A program made the translations under genes and the position numbers. Source: Adineta steineri (lineage: Eukaryota > Rotifera > Eurotatoria > Adinetida > Adinetidae). Taken from it: DNA of 64,000 bases. Position 1 is the stretch's first letter; each line of letters starts with the position of its first letter. Positions 47,651-60,728 of the stretch are shown here, in pieces. The notes beneath the pieces are model-generated. The model saw nothing but the letters and a program-made list of their open reading frames with translations, did not search any database and was not told where the DNA came from. Location of the stretch: contig CAJNOI010000010.1 of the NCBI GenBank assembly GCA_905250115.1, forward strand, positions 560,768 to 624,767, read 5' to 3'.

Positions 47651-48825
47651 ATGGCTAGTAGTCTTACACGTACTTTCCTTTTCGGCTCACGAGGTAATTT
47701 TAATATTAATTGTATTTTTAAAAAAAACATGATATAAATATATATTTTAGTCGTACAAACAAGTTTCGTACGAACACTTGCCACTGGACAAGGAAAAGGT
47801 CCAATGGACTATGTAAAACAAGGTGTTGATCAACTTGGTCAAGCAGCTGAAAAAGTTAAAGAAGCTGTTAGCAGTGCTACATCAACTGTTGTTGGTGCCG
47901 TTACTGGTGACAACAATGCTAGTAGGATAATCCTATTTATAGTTATTTAAAAAGATATATTAATAAAAATATATTTCTAGATCAAAAAGTTGATGATGCT
48001 AAACGTCATGGTTAGTTTAATTTAAATTAATTTTCAAAACAAAAGTGAACATTTTTCTTGTCTTTAGGTAATCGTGCTGCTAATGATTTCCGTAATGCAG
48101 CTGATGAAGCAAAAAATCGTTCAGGATATGGAAATACAAGCAATAGTTCAAAATCTCAATCATCTAGCGGTTATGGAAGTGGTAGTTCATCACGTTCTGG
48201 TAGTTTCAGCAATGAAACAACCACTGATAAAATAAAAGATAAAGCAAGTGAACTCGCAGACAAAGCAAAATCAAGTGTAAGTAAACTTTTCTATGAGGAC
48301 AACATTTAATTTTTCTTTTGTATTAGGCGAAATCAGCTGGTTCAACTGCTCAAAATTATGCTAATCAAGCTGCTAACAAAGCTCGCGAAGGTAAATTAAT
48401 TTAATACATATATTGTGTTCTTCTTCATTATTATTGTTTTATTTTCTATTAGTTGCTGATGATGTCGCTAGTTCCGCTAAGAGTAAGAATATTATTTCCA
48501 TTATATAATTGAATTTTTTCTATCTATTAATTATTAATTTAGATGCAGCTAATAAAGCAGCTGATTGGGCAAAAGACAAAGTAAATATATATAATATTAT
48601 TGAATTTTTTTATATGAATATATTTTCTTTGATAGAAACAAGATGTATCTTCAGATTCAAAACGTACAGCTGATGCAACTATAAATAAGGCTCGCGATGC
48701 AGTTAAAAGTGGTGCTGATAGCGTCAAATCTGCTGCTGATAAAGCTGCTAGCAAAACTAAAAAGACCTATGTAAGTTAACATTTATATTTGATGTAATAT
48801 TTATTTTTCTCTTTATTTTTAGTAA
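47651..48825 (+). CDS. Group 3 LEA-like protein with probable mitochondrial presequence
   Basis: About eight exons encode roughly 250 residues. The first 30 (MASSLTRTFLFGSRVVQTSF, then VRTLATGQ) are rich in Arg, Ser and hydrophobics and lack acids, typical of a mitochondrial import signal. The rest is very hydrophilic and Ala/Lys/Asp-rich with 11-mer-like amphipathic periodicity: VKQGVDQLGQAAEKVKEAV, DKIKDKASELADKAKSS, NQAANKAREVADDVA, INKARDAVKSGADSVKSAAD. A Ser/Gly-rich spacer lies in the middle. Group 3 LEA proteins are disordered in water, fold on drying, and protect membranes and enzymes during anhydrobiosis; bdelloids and Artemia are known for them. The last intron (after ACC TAT) would place TAA as the first codon of the last exon; reading through it ends at about 48779 instead. 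Confidence 0.83.
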
Positions 48826-51800
48826 ACAAATACAAGTTTGATCATCGTCATATCTCTGTAGTTATTTTCCCTGTTTCTTTTGGTAGCATAGCAGATATTT
48901 TGAATGGTTTCATAACATTTTTTCTTTTAATATAATCAAGCATTGGTTAGATATAACCGTATATATTATTTTGAACAGCTTTTGATGTAATTTCATTTTT
49001 TTCCATGTATTTGTAGCTTTCTTTTTTATGTAACTTTCGCAAGTAAATAAAGAAAAAGAAGACTTCATATATAATATAATATATTTGTCTATAGGGCTTT
49101 TCAAATAATAATATTAAATAGGTTCTAGGTCAAATATAAATTATATAACAATAAGATATTCAGAATAGTAAGTTTTAATACTATTAATTATTAATATCCT
49201 ATTGTAATTTACTGATGACATGATATCTATAAGTGTGAGTTACTATTTTGAACGAAAGACTTACTAGACTATGAAGGTTTTTTCTCATCGAGTTTTCAAC
49301 AGGAAAAACAATCGATGCTATGTATAAAGAAAGATATTGTAGCCGAAGAGTATTGATTTTATCAGGTTTGGATAAGCATTGTCATAGGTGACTGGTCTAG
49401 ATATACGTACACATGTAAACAATAATGTGATCATTGTACGAATAAGCTATTAGTTTATTAGACTCTGAGAAATATTATTTTGAACACTGCGATGTTCACG
49501 TCTCTTATTATTCTCGTTCGATGTTAGGAAAGTTTAAACTTTAAACAATTGAAAATAGCATTTTTAAATGATTACTCATATTTCCTGATCGATTATATAT
49601 TGACAATAAATATTGAGTAGTGCTGAAATCAATAGTTTATAAATAATCCTTTTGTATTGCACTATTTGTGAAGGTCATATCTTTCTTCATATATGCCGTG
49701 AGATATTTTTCTTTTTGAAAGATCCTTGAGAAATATAGCTTTCTACTATAAGAGTCAACTCATTACATTCCATAGTCTAGTATTTTTTTGAATTAAGTCA
49801 ACTATTCACAGATTTGTCATGTTCTTTTTATTGTAATGGTCTTTTTATAATTTACAATATTAAAAATGTCACTTTAAAGCAAAATATATTAATATATACT
49901 CTGTTATTTTTAGAACAATGAACATCTTATCTTAGAAACTTAATATAAATAATCTGTTGTTTAATGTTGTATTTTTATATTCTATAAATGCGTTAATCAG
50001 GCTTGCTAAATTCAATTGACGTAAATAAGTAATTAGATTTTATGCAAATTGAAATCATCAGTTGAAAATGTTATTTCTCAATAGACCTTGAAACGTTCAG
50101 TTATAAAAAAATTATTTTACAATTCAACCAGATCACCTTTTATAACCGAGTAAAAACATAGAATTTATTGATTTGAATTCTGATATATGTCATTTATTTT
50201 CTGATAATACTCACAAAGGATCACACAATTCAATTTGAAAATATTCTTTAATATCATAACAAAATCTTTTGTAGTGAACATCTTGTCTGTTTTGAGTATT
50301 TGAGTTTAGTAAAAGCTATATACAGGTCGATTACGTTACTTTCAATAGTCTTGTATAATTTATTGTATTAATGTGGAACACTAGAAGTTTCTTATTTTGA
50401 TAAAGTTGGATAGAGCACCAATTATTCTATCGATTCAAACAGTTCACATTTTATGTTTTCTAGATCTAATCTAAAAAATTGATAAGTCTCCAAAAGCAAC
50501 CAAAACAATTTTTTTCAGAAGCATACAGTATGCTTAATTAAAAGCTCTACAATTTATATAAAACCCCTTTTTTTCTATCTTTAGTTTTTATTCTCAAAAT
50601 TGGCAATATTTTGAGCAGCTAAATTCCGACTGCCAGAAAACTGATTTCACAGTATTTGTTCACAATTATCAAAATCTTCAATTTATAAATTGTAGAGCTG
50701 TTCGCGCTACATCTTTTGGTATATTTTTTTCGCCAGAGACATATTACATGATAGAAATACAAAATTAGAAAAAGGAATCTCTTATTCCTGTAAAAAAAAT
50801 GTTTTTTTTTCCAATAGTACTGAATATTGCTTTTTTGGAAAACAAAAAAATGCACAATTAATATAGAACTTTTAACGTTGCATTTTCTCATATATTTGGT
50901 TTTTAATCAAGCATACTGTATACTTCGGAAAAACATTTTTTGGCTGCTTTTTGAGATTCATTAATTTTCTGGATTAGAACTGAATGACACATGAAATGTA
51001 AACTATATGACTCGATAGAGTAATCGATACTCTATCCAATTTTATCAAAATAAAAAATTTCTAGTGTTTCACACAAATTACACAGAACTATCAAAAATAA
51101 CGTAATCAACCTGTATTTTCTTATATATTATCATTTTCATTAAATAGTATGGTAATTCATTATTTTTTTGTCATGAACTTATCATTAATACATGATATAT
51201 AAGAGTCAATAAATTTATATAGATGAATCTCATGCGTTAAACGAATATTTATAATCCATCCCTTGTGCAGATCGATGATAGTACTATTAAATATTTGTTT
51301 ATAGAATAAACTTTAAAGACATTTTTGAAAACTAATGGATTAAAAAATAGTGATGCATGGATGTACTTTTATTCCATGACTTTCTATTGGACGATGTTCG
51401 AATTATCTAAATTAATAGTAATCTTGACAGATCGCACTGAATAGTAAAATAGGAACATTTTATAATCCTATTATCAGGACACATGAAGTGTCTTAATTCA
51501 TATTATATATTAATCAATATATGAATGATTAAATGAACATCATTAGCATATTCTTATCCTCGATAAGTTCGAGCAAAGAATTTTTAAATATCTAGGTGGA
51601 TTTGGGAGCCAAAGAAATATAATGTAATGAAGCACGTAAAGTGTAAATGTTAAGAATAAAAACTCAGGAAGTAACGCCTGTCGTGCAGAGAATAAAAATT
51701 AATAACATCAAACTAATAATAAACTTATTTATATTTCCTTTGCAATTATATCTTTCGAATACATTTAATCTATTAATTAGTACTATTTATATCGCATTCT

Positions 51801-53066
51801 TTTATTTTTCTCTATCTATAATATATTAAGTGCATATATAATATCTACGGAAGCCATCCTATATTTAAGATTGTTTTCAATTCTTTCTAAAGTACATTTT
51901 TCGCCTACTCTTAAAGTCGACACAAATAAATTTAATAAAAATTATATTTATCATATCAATTTGAGTACTTTTATTAAGGATTCATGCATCGAATATATAA
52001 TATAGTAGTTCATAGAAATTGATGTGAGATTCAAAATGACGCACTTAAATATTTTCTTTTCTTTATGAACAACTGACAACATCTAATCTGATTAAGTTGA
52101 TAAAATATTTTAATATTTAAAAAAGATAAATCTATATTTTCTAATAACATTTATTTATTTGATGTCTACTATAAAATCTACGAACAATTAGTATATTGAT
52201 TTATGCTATTTTGAGATTCTTCGACATCTAATACAAATGTATACGACGTGCTATATGTCATTGTCTGCACGTCATTTATCTTATTTCGTATTTTCCCTAA
52301 GAAATGGTGCGTGTCAACTATATTGTTCATAGAACTAATAATAAAATTATATTAAAAAGAAACTAGTTATTTTCACTTTATCTCTGGGCGGAAAAAGATC
52401 ATCAATACTGATAGTATGTATATATATGTTAGATAGGTATAAATCAAATAAAAATATAGGATTTATGTATCACAACTCTTTCTGTCGTGTATCAGTTCTA
52501 TGTAAAGAAAGACTAGTGATGTCAAGGTGAAAGTAGTATGATAAAAATTTATTCTCGTATCATTGCATTGAGTAACACGGTTATTTTCACTAGAAAAAAA
52601 AAGGTATGAATAATGAATCCGTAAATAATTTCCTGGTTCATAACATTAAGCATGTCGGAAAGATAACACATGCAAAGAAAATCGGCTATAAATCTTTTCA
52701 AGATTCTAATGTTTATGTCTCTCCGATGATATATTACTCAGCTGTATTTGTATTGATTCGTCAAATGAAAATGATTTATTCTTTTTCTACTTGATCGAAC
52801 ATTAGTAATCCATGCTTATACGCTTGTACGAGAAGGGTATTCCCATAATCGGTATAATTATTTTCTTAGTTTCGGAAGATTAATGTCATAATTATGATTT
52901 ATTATCTGTATATTATAGGATATATATTTACTTTTTAGAAAAATAAATATCAAATCTGATATAAATTTAAACTTGTATTTTTTATTGCAGCACTTTATCC
53001 AAATGCATCAGAATACTGTGATAGTAGCTCAATGAATCCTATTATTCGAATATTCTAGCAATATTA
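48826..53066. other. 4.2-kb gene-poor interval with a foldback repeat
   Basis: No convincing exon on either strand. It contains the LEA 3' end, long AT-rich stretches and the inverted-repeat structure at 50320-51116. Short frames at 50619-50891 and 52606-52794 look random. Confidence 0.6.
50320..51116. repeat. Foldback / long inverted-repeat element (MITE-like)
   Basis: The left arm 50320-50557 is the reverse complement, at clearly high but imperfect identity, of two right-hand blocks: 50685-50699 (15 of 15 bases) and 50899-51116. Matching landmarks include ATACAGGT..GATTACGTTA against TAACGTAATC..ACCTGTAT at the outer ends, the GATAGAGTxxx/CTCTATCCAA region, and GCATACAGTATGC against GCATACTGTATxC. 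The 50700-50898 segment interrupts the right arm, and the loop is 50558-50684. There is no coding capacity. This is consistent with a non-autonomous hairpin DNA element carrying a later insertion, or with a local inverted duplication. Confidence 0.75.
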
Positions 53067-54720
53067 TTAAAGATTTTGATTTGGAAGTCGTAGAAGTGTT
53101 AATCGTCTTGGATTACTAGGTAGTTTTGTTTCCACAGTATCTGGTGAAGGTACAGATGCGAATTGATAATGATGAAGTGCAATACGTTCACGAATAGTTT
53201 TCTTTCTTCTTCGATTTCGTTCTTTCATATATAAACATGGTCGATATAGATTACGAAATAATAATATAATATCACGACGAAAACGTTGACTTGTAAATAT
53301 ATACGCATAAAAATTAATTGAATGACTAATATAACGTAAAATAAATGCTATTTCAGTCCATTCATATAAAGTACTAACTATATCACCAAATGGTATCAAA
53401 AGAAGTTGAATAATACAATACGGTAAATAACATAATGTATATGTTATTGATATGAAAAGTAATGTTGAGCGTGTTGAACGATAGCTTGCTCCTGAATTAT
53501 CTGAACGTCGGCCAGTATACTCACAAATTTGTGTTTCATAGACACGTTTTATATAACATACAATCGCTATATTAACAATAAATGTTAACATAGATGGTAA
53601 AACAAGATTAAGAAAACCTGCAACAATTATATTTAAGAATAATGTTAATGGATCATCGTGATATTCAGGACGTATAAAGCAACGTGTTGAATTATGAGAA
53701 TAATCATTAGTATCAATAGAAAAATTATCATATGTTAATAATTCTTCTCCTCGATGATAATCTAATGTAACGATTAAATAACTATTTGCTATTGAAAATA
53801 TAATTGTTAAACATATAACTAAAATAATATTTGATCGTATTGTATTTAATCGTTGAAATATATTTATAAATCTTATTACTGTAAAACATGTTATTAACCA
53901 TGAACAAAGTGCAGCAAATAAACGATTTATAATAAAAAAAAAGAAGCATGAAAATGGCGATATATGCATTAAAGAAAAATAATGACTTTTATTTATTGAA
54001 TAAAGATAATGAAATAATGTTTCAATAATCCAATATAGTAATAAACAAGTGTCTAAGATAAACAAAAGACATATGTTTTAGACAAAGATTTATTGAAAAA
54101 AAAGAAATTAATAATCAAGCAACGGAAATCTATGAAGGCATGCTAATTATTTTTTCGTCGTTTAATGTTAGGAAATGAAATTATAATATAGTGAATTAAT
54201 ACATCCTTTTTAGTGGTTCTGATAATAAGATAAGATAGGGAAACATCAGATAATAGTCTTTTGTCTGAAAATGCTTTTCCTGTATTGATAATATCGATAA
54301 TTATGCTATTAATCATAGACTATTTTCTTCTTTATCTGAAAATCACAATAAGTATCATTTATCCTCTATACTCAGATTTCACTGTTACTATCAACATATA
54401 TTTATATAATCTAATTGAGTTAACTCATGATAATTTACAATTGAATCATTGACAAATAGGATAGCAATAAATTTCTTTAAACACTTACCTAAAATTGATA
54501 TTTCAACAAGATAAAGATGAAACACTTTTCGTTCAAAATTAATTCTTGTAGGAAATAATGCTTTTATACAAACAATTATTGTTAATATATTTCCTGGTAA
54601 TCCAAATATGCAACATATAGTTGCCATTACTCTTCGAAAGACTACTATATGATCAACAAGCATTATTTCATTCGTATATTGTCGATTCTCATTAATATCA
54701 TAGAAGTGATATATAAAAAT
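53067..54720 (-). CDS. Rhodopsin-family G-protein-coupled receptor, divergent (5' end incomplete)
   Basis: Two exons, 54720-54489 and 54052-53067, splice in frame (ISI-L-D-TCLL) across a 436-bp intron. Seven hydrophobic segments can be drawn: TM1 ATICCIFGLPGNILTIIVCI (with the GN motif), TM2 VFHLYLVEISILDTCLLLYW, TM3 FIINRLFAALCSWLITCFTV and TM4 IILVICLTIIFSIANSYLIV. TM5 is LFLNIIVAGFLNLVLPSMLT, TM6 STLLFISITYTLCYLPYCII, and TM7 IAFILRYISHSINFYAYIFT followed by SQRFRRDI. The DRY motif is replaced by VIRFINIF and NPxxY by NFYAY, as in many lophotrochozoan peptide-receptor-like genes. The third loop is short and the tail basic. An acceptor AG lies just 5' of 54720, so an upstream start exon probably exists and was not found; ATG 54663 is an internal alternative. 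The ligand is unknown. Confidence 0.82.
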
Positions 54721-56663
54721 CTGAAATAAATATTAAAAAACAAATATTCAAATCTAACGATAAGACATATAAAAACATTATTTTTCTATCTACAATCTCG
54801 GTAGGAGAGAGAAGCCGTGGGTGGTTCTATTCTAAAATTTCTCTCATATCAGATATCTCGTACACAAGGTTTTTTATATAATGATTAAAAAACATCATAT
54901 GAGGAAATTAATTTTGAATAGCTTCGACTAGAAATTCTTGTTTTTTAAGGTTGAGATGTATATATTAAACTCATGTTTATAATAATTAGAAAACACGAAT
55001 TATAAAGTTCACGAATTTGATTATTAATCGCTTGACATATAAACATACTAATGATATAAGAATAGAAAATAGTAGGTCATTTCGGTCCATTAGATAATTT
55101 ATTAGTTGTTTTACTTCAAAATATTGAATTTTCTTATAAATGTATAATAAATAAATCCATCTAACGACAAAAAAAGGTTTAAACAAATGTTCTAGGTAAC
55201 GACTTTCTTTGGAAGCTATACTTGAGTCTGAGTATCATATTATTCCTTTAATTCATGTCAACATGCACATAGTTTTCATCAGTAATAATACCAAAACTCA
55301 AATATTCACGAAAAGAAAACTGAATCATAATCTTTTAATATCTAATCTGCTTAAGATTTTCTCAACAGACACTCATCTTCTACGTGCATATTCAATTACT
55401 ACAAAGAAAAATGAATAGAAATACATGATATTTTAGAATTCTGTATTTCTACGTCATATAAAATAACTCCTATTACCTATTAGTACATATCAAAAGTAGA
55501 AATTTGAAATAGAATTGAATGAACAACCAAAAGAAAAGGAATAAAATAAGTTAATGAATTTGGACCCGCTAATATAATAAAAGGAAAATTGCCTACCGCG
55601 TAAATTAATACGTGTTCTGCTTGTTTTTTTTTGTTGGCAAGAAATAAACGATTTCAGAATAACACACCCTCTAGCCCGGAAACTGATATTAATTCTTTCA
55701 GCTACAATTCAACTAGAATGTTTTTAATAAGAATAAAGGATACGAATAAGATAACTATATGACCTTACTCTATGACAAGAAACATAGCATCTTCCGTTTT
55801 CTCTTTCTTGTTTTCTTCTATTCAAATCTATATTTTTCTTTTCTTTTTTCTTTTTCTCATCGAGAGATAGTTAATAACTAAGAGTAGTTCGTGATGACAC
55901 ACGTCATTCTAAGTTGTATTCATCTATCTGTTTTGATCCGAACTAAATCATATAGCATCGATATAAAAACTTTTTTTGTATCTTCTGCAATAATGAACAT
56001 CAAAATTAACAAATGAGCTTCATTAATATCATTGAAAAAAAATTATATAATTATAAAATATATTAAATATAATGAAAAATAAACAAACAATATTTTTGAT
56101 ATATCTATATCGTTGATTTAACAAAATAAACTGTAGACAAATATTTTCTATTTTTATGCTACATTTATTTGTTGATCTTGCCAACCACGAATGTGTTTAT
56201 ATATATATATATATATCAATAAAAAAAGAACTCAGTAGCAACGGTGGATGTATATGATCAATCGGTATTTAATTATAATACTTTTTCCGAAGTTATATTT
56301 AAAAGAATAAAACTAGTCAGCATATTTTTTTTCTTCTCTCGTGTTTTACACTGGTTGCTAACACATAAATATACATTCTGATTTCCTATAAATCAGCCGC
56401 TTTCTCGGAGAAATTCAATGAAGTATTGTTACATTTGTATATAGAAAAGTTTTTTCTTTCGCAGGTAAATAATTGCACATACATACATGAATATCACATA
56501 TGTTGTAAAAAATTGTAATGTTTATCTTTGAAGTTAGTCTCTTATCTTGAGTAATTAGTTAATATTCATATAACTAATTATTTTTTTTTGTTTCTATTTA
56601 TAGGTTAGTATGTACGGAAGAGGAAATGATTAATTGAAGTCATTTATTAACAAGAAAAACATC
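54721..56663. other. Divergent intergenic region, GPCR to CSPP1-like gene
   Basis: AT-rich DNA with a (TA)n tract near 56198-56215 and T-rich runs. It should contain the missing GPCR start exon and both promoters. Nothing else can be supported. Confidence 0.5.
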
Positions 56664-59600
56664 ATGTCGTATGCATCGTTTCATAACATAAATTTGATGA
56701 GAATTGATGAAAAGAAGAATATATCGAAATTATTTCTTAACTTCCTCATTAAAAAAAGAACTTTTTTTTGTAAACAAAATCAATCTTACGAAATCTATCT
56801 CTATAAAATTCAAAAAACATGTTTTTGTTTCTATTCCAGTAGTTATCAAATTGACAACGATCTTGATTCGTTTATACAAGCATCTCGTCTTCAACGAGCA
56901 AATCTAATGGCTAATTCAACACAAGCTCCTTCGATATCAAACTATGATAATCTAAATTCAGCTACTTTTCAGGCACCTGCAAATGAAAATCCTCCAGTTT
57001 TACAAGCATTATCAGCAGATGATGTACAAAAAATGAAATATAAAATTGAACTTGGTTAGATAAAATAACAATAATTTCGTATTTCTAAATTTCTATAATT
57101 ATTATAGATAAACAAGTAACTGAAAAACAACAACGACTAGCTCGTGAATGGGAAAACAAAATTGAACGTGACAAAAAATACGTGAGTCAAATTTTTTTCT
57201 TAATTGATTTCAAAATGACGATGACAGTTTTATAACCTTCATAATTCGTCTTTCTTTCCTCTCTTTCTCAATCCTTTTTCTTTTTTGTTGCGTTTACATT
57301 TCAAAAAAGAAAAACGAGTCTCTAAGAGAGAGAAACAAACATTACATGTATAAAATTTTTTTTTTCTTCACTACCTGTATAGGTTCAGCATACACCATTT
57401 GGAAGACATAATCGAACAACTATTTTTAGTAAGAATAAAATTGTCGATAAGTATAAATAATAACTTTTAAAAATATTGCATTAGATAAACGAGAATTAGA
57501 AGAAATTTTAACAAAAGGTCGTGCTCCATCACCAGTATTAGAAATGCCATTGCAATATTCACTTCATCACCAACCACATTCAACGGAAACATACATTCCA
57601 AATGAAAATAATTTATCCAAGACAAATGGTTCATCGCAACAACCGATATATGATAATCATCCACAATATCCTGTCTATTCATCTACACAACCACAACCAA
57701 CAAATACTAATTTTGATTTCCAACGTTTTTATGAGCCAGTAAGTTGACATATAATAAGATTTCCTTTTTTTACTATCCGTTTACTAGTAAAAAATCATTA
57801 ATAGCATATCGAACAAAAAAAAAGAAGACAAATACGTCATTGTACTTGAAAATATGTCGGATGACTTGACAAATAACATTTGTATACGAAACTAATAAAT
57901 ATATATATATATATTTGTATATGACTATAAACGATGCTTATTCTTCTTACTTATGACATAAACCAATTATATTGCTTATGGCAGTTAATGATGCTTTTCG
58001 AATACTGGATAGAATCGACCGAACCAAACATTAGAGTATACTTTCTAATCTATTCTAATGTTAATAAAAAAATGGCAGATAAATATGTATCAGTTTCCGG
58101 CTTTTTAAGAGTTGATATAACTTACATGATTTCTCAATAGAATACAACTATTATTTCAGTACATTACATGGTACTTTAGTATTCCCAGATGTTTAATAAT
58201 AAATATCATGTTGCAAAAATATTTTTTCTTGAGTGAAGATAAATTGTATAAATTGATTAACGAATCAATGTTTATTTGTCTTAGAGCAACCTTTCTAATC
58301 CAAATGGAACTAGCATTAGTACGTCTCAATCAACAAAAGGCGATGTTCATGACCCATTTTCTTCATATGGTAAAAGAACTTTAATAAAAATAGAATAAAT
58401 TATATTCATATGATTAAACATTTATGTAGATCCAAATAAAGAAGGTCAGAATGCATTTAATTCAATTCCTCAGCAAGATCTATATGATCCATGGGGACGT
58501 CCAGGAGCTGGAGCTCCATTAGTTCATGCATCAACAGGTCAAAAATTTACACGATACTCTGGTAGTCTACAAGATAAACAGGTAATTCCTTTTTTTTCTA
58601 TACGACCTTGATTTTTTGTATATACATATATATATATATACAGCATCGTACTGGACCACTTGGTTATCATCAAGTTCAATATATACATCATATTGAAGAT
58701 CAAAAACGTGATGCTGAACCAGAACAGACGCGTCGCCAACAAGAAGACATCGACCGTCGATCTAATGTAAATATATATTATTTGAATTTAATCATGAGTG
58801 TTTACTAATCAATTTTAACCATATTGGCATATATTATACAGAAAAAACAACTGTTACTTCTATCACCGAGGGAAATCTTACGAAAAGATTAACATTGATA
58901 ATAGTATCTAATTTAAATCTATTTACGCATTTTCTTTAATAAGAATTCTTAGAAAAAATACTTTTTGATATATAACAATGTCAAGAAACAACTGTTGTAG
59001 ACTCGATAAAAAATGACACCTATTTTTGACATGTGACAATAAACATCGATTATGTTTTCTTTTAAAGAAGCCAATCTATCATTTATACACCTCAAAAATT
59101 AATCTCTTATAGACTAGTCGTACGGCTGATTGGAATAATAACTTTAATAAAATTAATTATCCAACAAAATTTCAATCACCATCAACAGAAACATCTCGAG
59201 AGGTATTTTTCAAATATAAAAAGATTTAATTCTTTGGAAATTATCTATTCACCCAGTTTATATTAAGAGGAAAAATTATTTTTTTATTAATCAAAGCTTT
59301 TTACTAATCAATATAACCTGGGTGAATGAATAATTTCAAAAACTAACTTTATTTCTAATAATTTTTCTTTCATTTAATCAGAAATTTATTGATACACGTG
59401 CGCGACATCGTTCCGAAGATAAACGTGTATTATACGGCGATCTTATACAACAAGCAGAAGAACGTGCAAGATTACAAAAATTAAGTCGTCGTGAAAATAG
59501 TTTAGCTGAATTACAAGTAATCAATAACTTGTCTCTCTTTTTGTCCACGACAATTAACAATTCTTTCTATCTATAATTAGCATACAGTCGCAATGAATAA

Positions 59601-59888
59601 TTGGTGGGGTCGAGGCGGTAGCGGTGCACCAGCATTTACAGTTCGACGGCATAATGTTCAAAATTCTTTTGAAAATCCACGTCAAAAATGGGTATAGGAG
59701 ATTCTCGAATCTTTTGTATATAATAAAAATGTTATGATTATTTTTAGGTAACAAATCATTTAGGTCAATTAGTTGCAGCTAATGATGAGCCGACGAATCG
59801 AATTCAAATTCAATCATCAGATTTTTACTATCCAAAAAATAAACAATATTCAAGCCATCGAAATAATTATGAAATAGGAGATGATTGA
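56664..59888 (+). CDS. Unassigned protein with WGRxGxGAP motifs; CSPP1-like candidate
   Basis: Twelve exons can be chained in frame. The inferred start exon is only five bases (ATGTC, 56664-56668); splicing to 56840 gives MSSYQIDNDLDSFIQASRLQR. Later landmarks are a short helical segment (KQQRLAREWENKIERDKKY), VQHTPFGRHNR, LEEILTKGRAPSPVLE, a Pro/Gln/Tyr-rich linker and DPWGRPGAGAPLVHASTG. A charged stretch (EDQKRDAEPEQTRRQQEDIDRR), a helix (LIQQAEERARLQKLSRRENSLAELQ) and NNWWGRGGSGAPAF follow. The repeated WGRxGxGAP motif and the opening DSFI helix recall CSPP1, a centrosome/cilium microtubule protein, but this is from memory and unproven. Introns 57738-58285 and 58767-59111 are longer than usual, and intron 9 carries a hairpin (59233-59340). 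Confidence 0.6.
59233..59340 (+). repeat. Intronic stem-loop with ~31-bp arms
   Basis: Left arm 59233-59264 and right arm 59310-59340 are reverse complements with about three mismatches and one bulge, sharing the core ATTCACCCAG / CTGGGTGAAT. The loop is about 45 nt. It lies wholly within an intron of the CSPP1-like gene. Size and imperfect pairing allow a pre-miRNA-like hairpin or a small hairpin transposon remnant. Confidence 0.7.
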
Positions 59889-60019
59889 TTATACATTATA
59901 AATCAGTTTCTTTATTACTATTATTATTTTTTGTTTATTTTTCCTTTTTTTTTAACAATTTCACAAAATATAACAGTATACACAATCAAATTAAAAAAAG
60001 AGAGTACTTTTTTGCCTTG

Positions 60020-60274
60020 TTAAGGTAAACTTTTCCATTCACCACGACACATTGGGCATAATTTATTTGTTTGTTGAGAATTAATCCATTTCATAATACA
60101 ATGCTCATGAAAACAATGTCGACATTCACCATGTAATACAGGACATTGATCACCTGGATAACGACATTCGGAACATGACGCATCGAATGGCATTCGACAT
60201 ATTCCACATGAATCATCATTTGTTACCCATTTCCATACGGCAACACCATTGAATTCTTTTAAACGTATACGCAT
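60020..60274 (-). CDS. ANAPC11: Anaphase-promoting complex subunit 11 (RING-H2)
   Basis: One exon of 84 residues, the exact usual APC11 length. It begins MRIRLKEFNGVAVWKWVTNDDSCGICRMPF and carries all zinc ligands of the APC11-type RING-H2: CGIC, CSEC, GDQCP, GECRHCFHEHCI and CPMCR. It ends GEWKSLP. With APC2 it forms the catalytic core of the APC/C ubiquitin ligase that directs cyclin B and securin to the proteasome in mitosis. It lies 131 bp from the convergent CSPP1-like gene, so their 3' UTRs nearly touch. Confidence 0.97.
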   Translation of the reverse strand: MRIRLKEFNGVAVWKWVTNDDSCGICRMPFDASCSECRYPGDQCPVLHGECRHCFHEHCIMKWINSQQTNKLCPMCRGEWKSLP

Positions 60275-60728
60275 CTAAAATATCAATTTTGTTTTTTATA
60301 CATATGTACATATATATATATAGCATCAAGATTACTTATATTCTAATAACAAAAAGAAAAGAAATAAAAAAATTCTGTACCGTTCTTTAATCAAAAGAAA
60401 AAATATATATGAGATAATAATTATATCAGTTTGTTTAAATCTGATCATAAGTTTCATCTACTAACAACAAAGAAAGACAATGACAAAAAATAAGTGAAAG
60501 AAATATGGAATCCAAGATTCGAAACAAACCATACAAAATAAGGTATCGACAAGCTTAAAAGAAAAAAAGAAAAGAACAAGGCACACACATAACGTATCTG
60601 TACAGAGAAAAGAATTTTCTCTTTTTCATATCTATATATATATGTATATATTAAATTTTTCTTCGACTGACTAAATACGAGACAATTTATATAAAAAAAA
60701 AACAACAACATGCATAGATTTGTTTCTA
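60275..60728. other. Short spacer, ANAPC11 to ETAA1-like gene
   Basis: AT-rich DNA of about 450 bp with TA runs (about 60308-60320, 60633-60652). It holds the ANAPC11 promoter and the downstream gene's 3' UTR. No gene seen. Confidence 0.6.
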
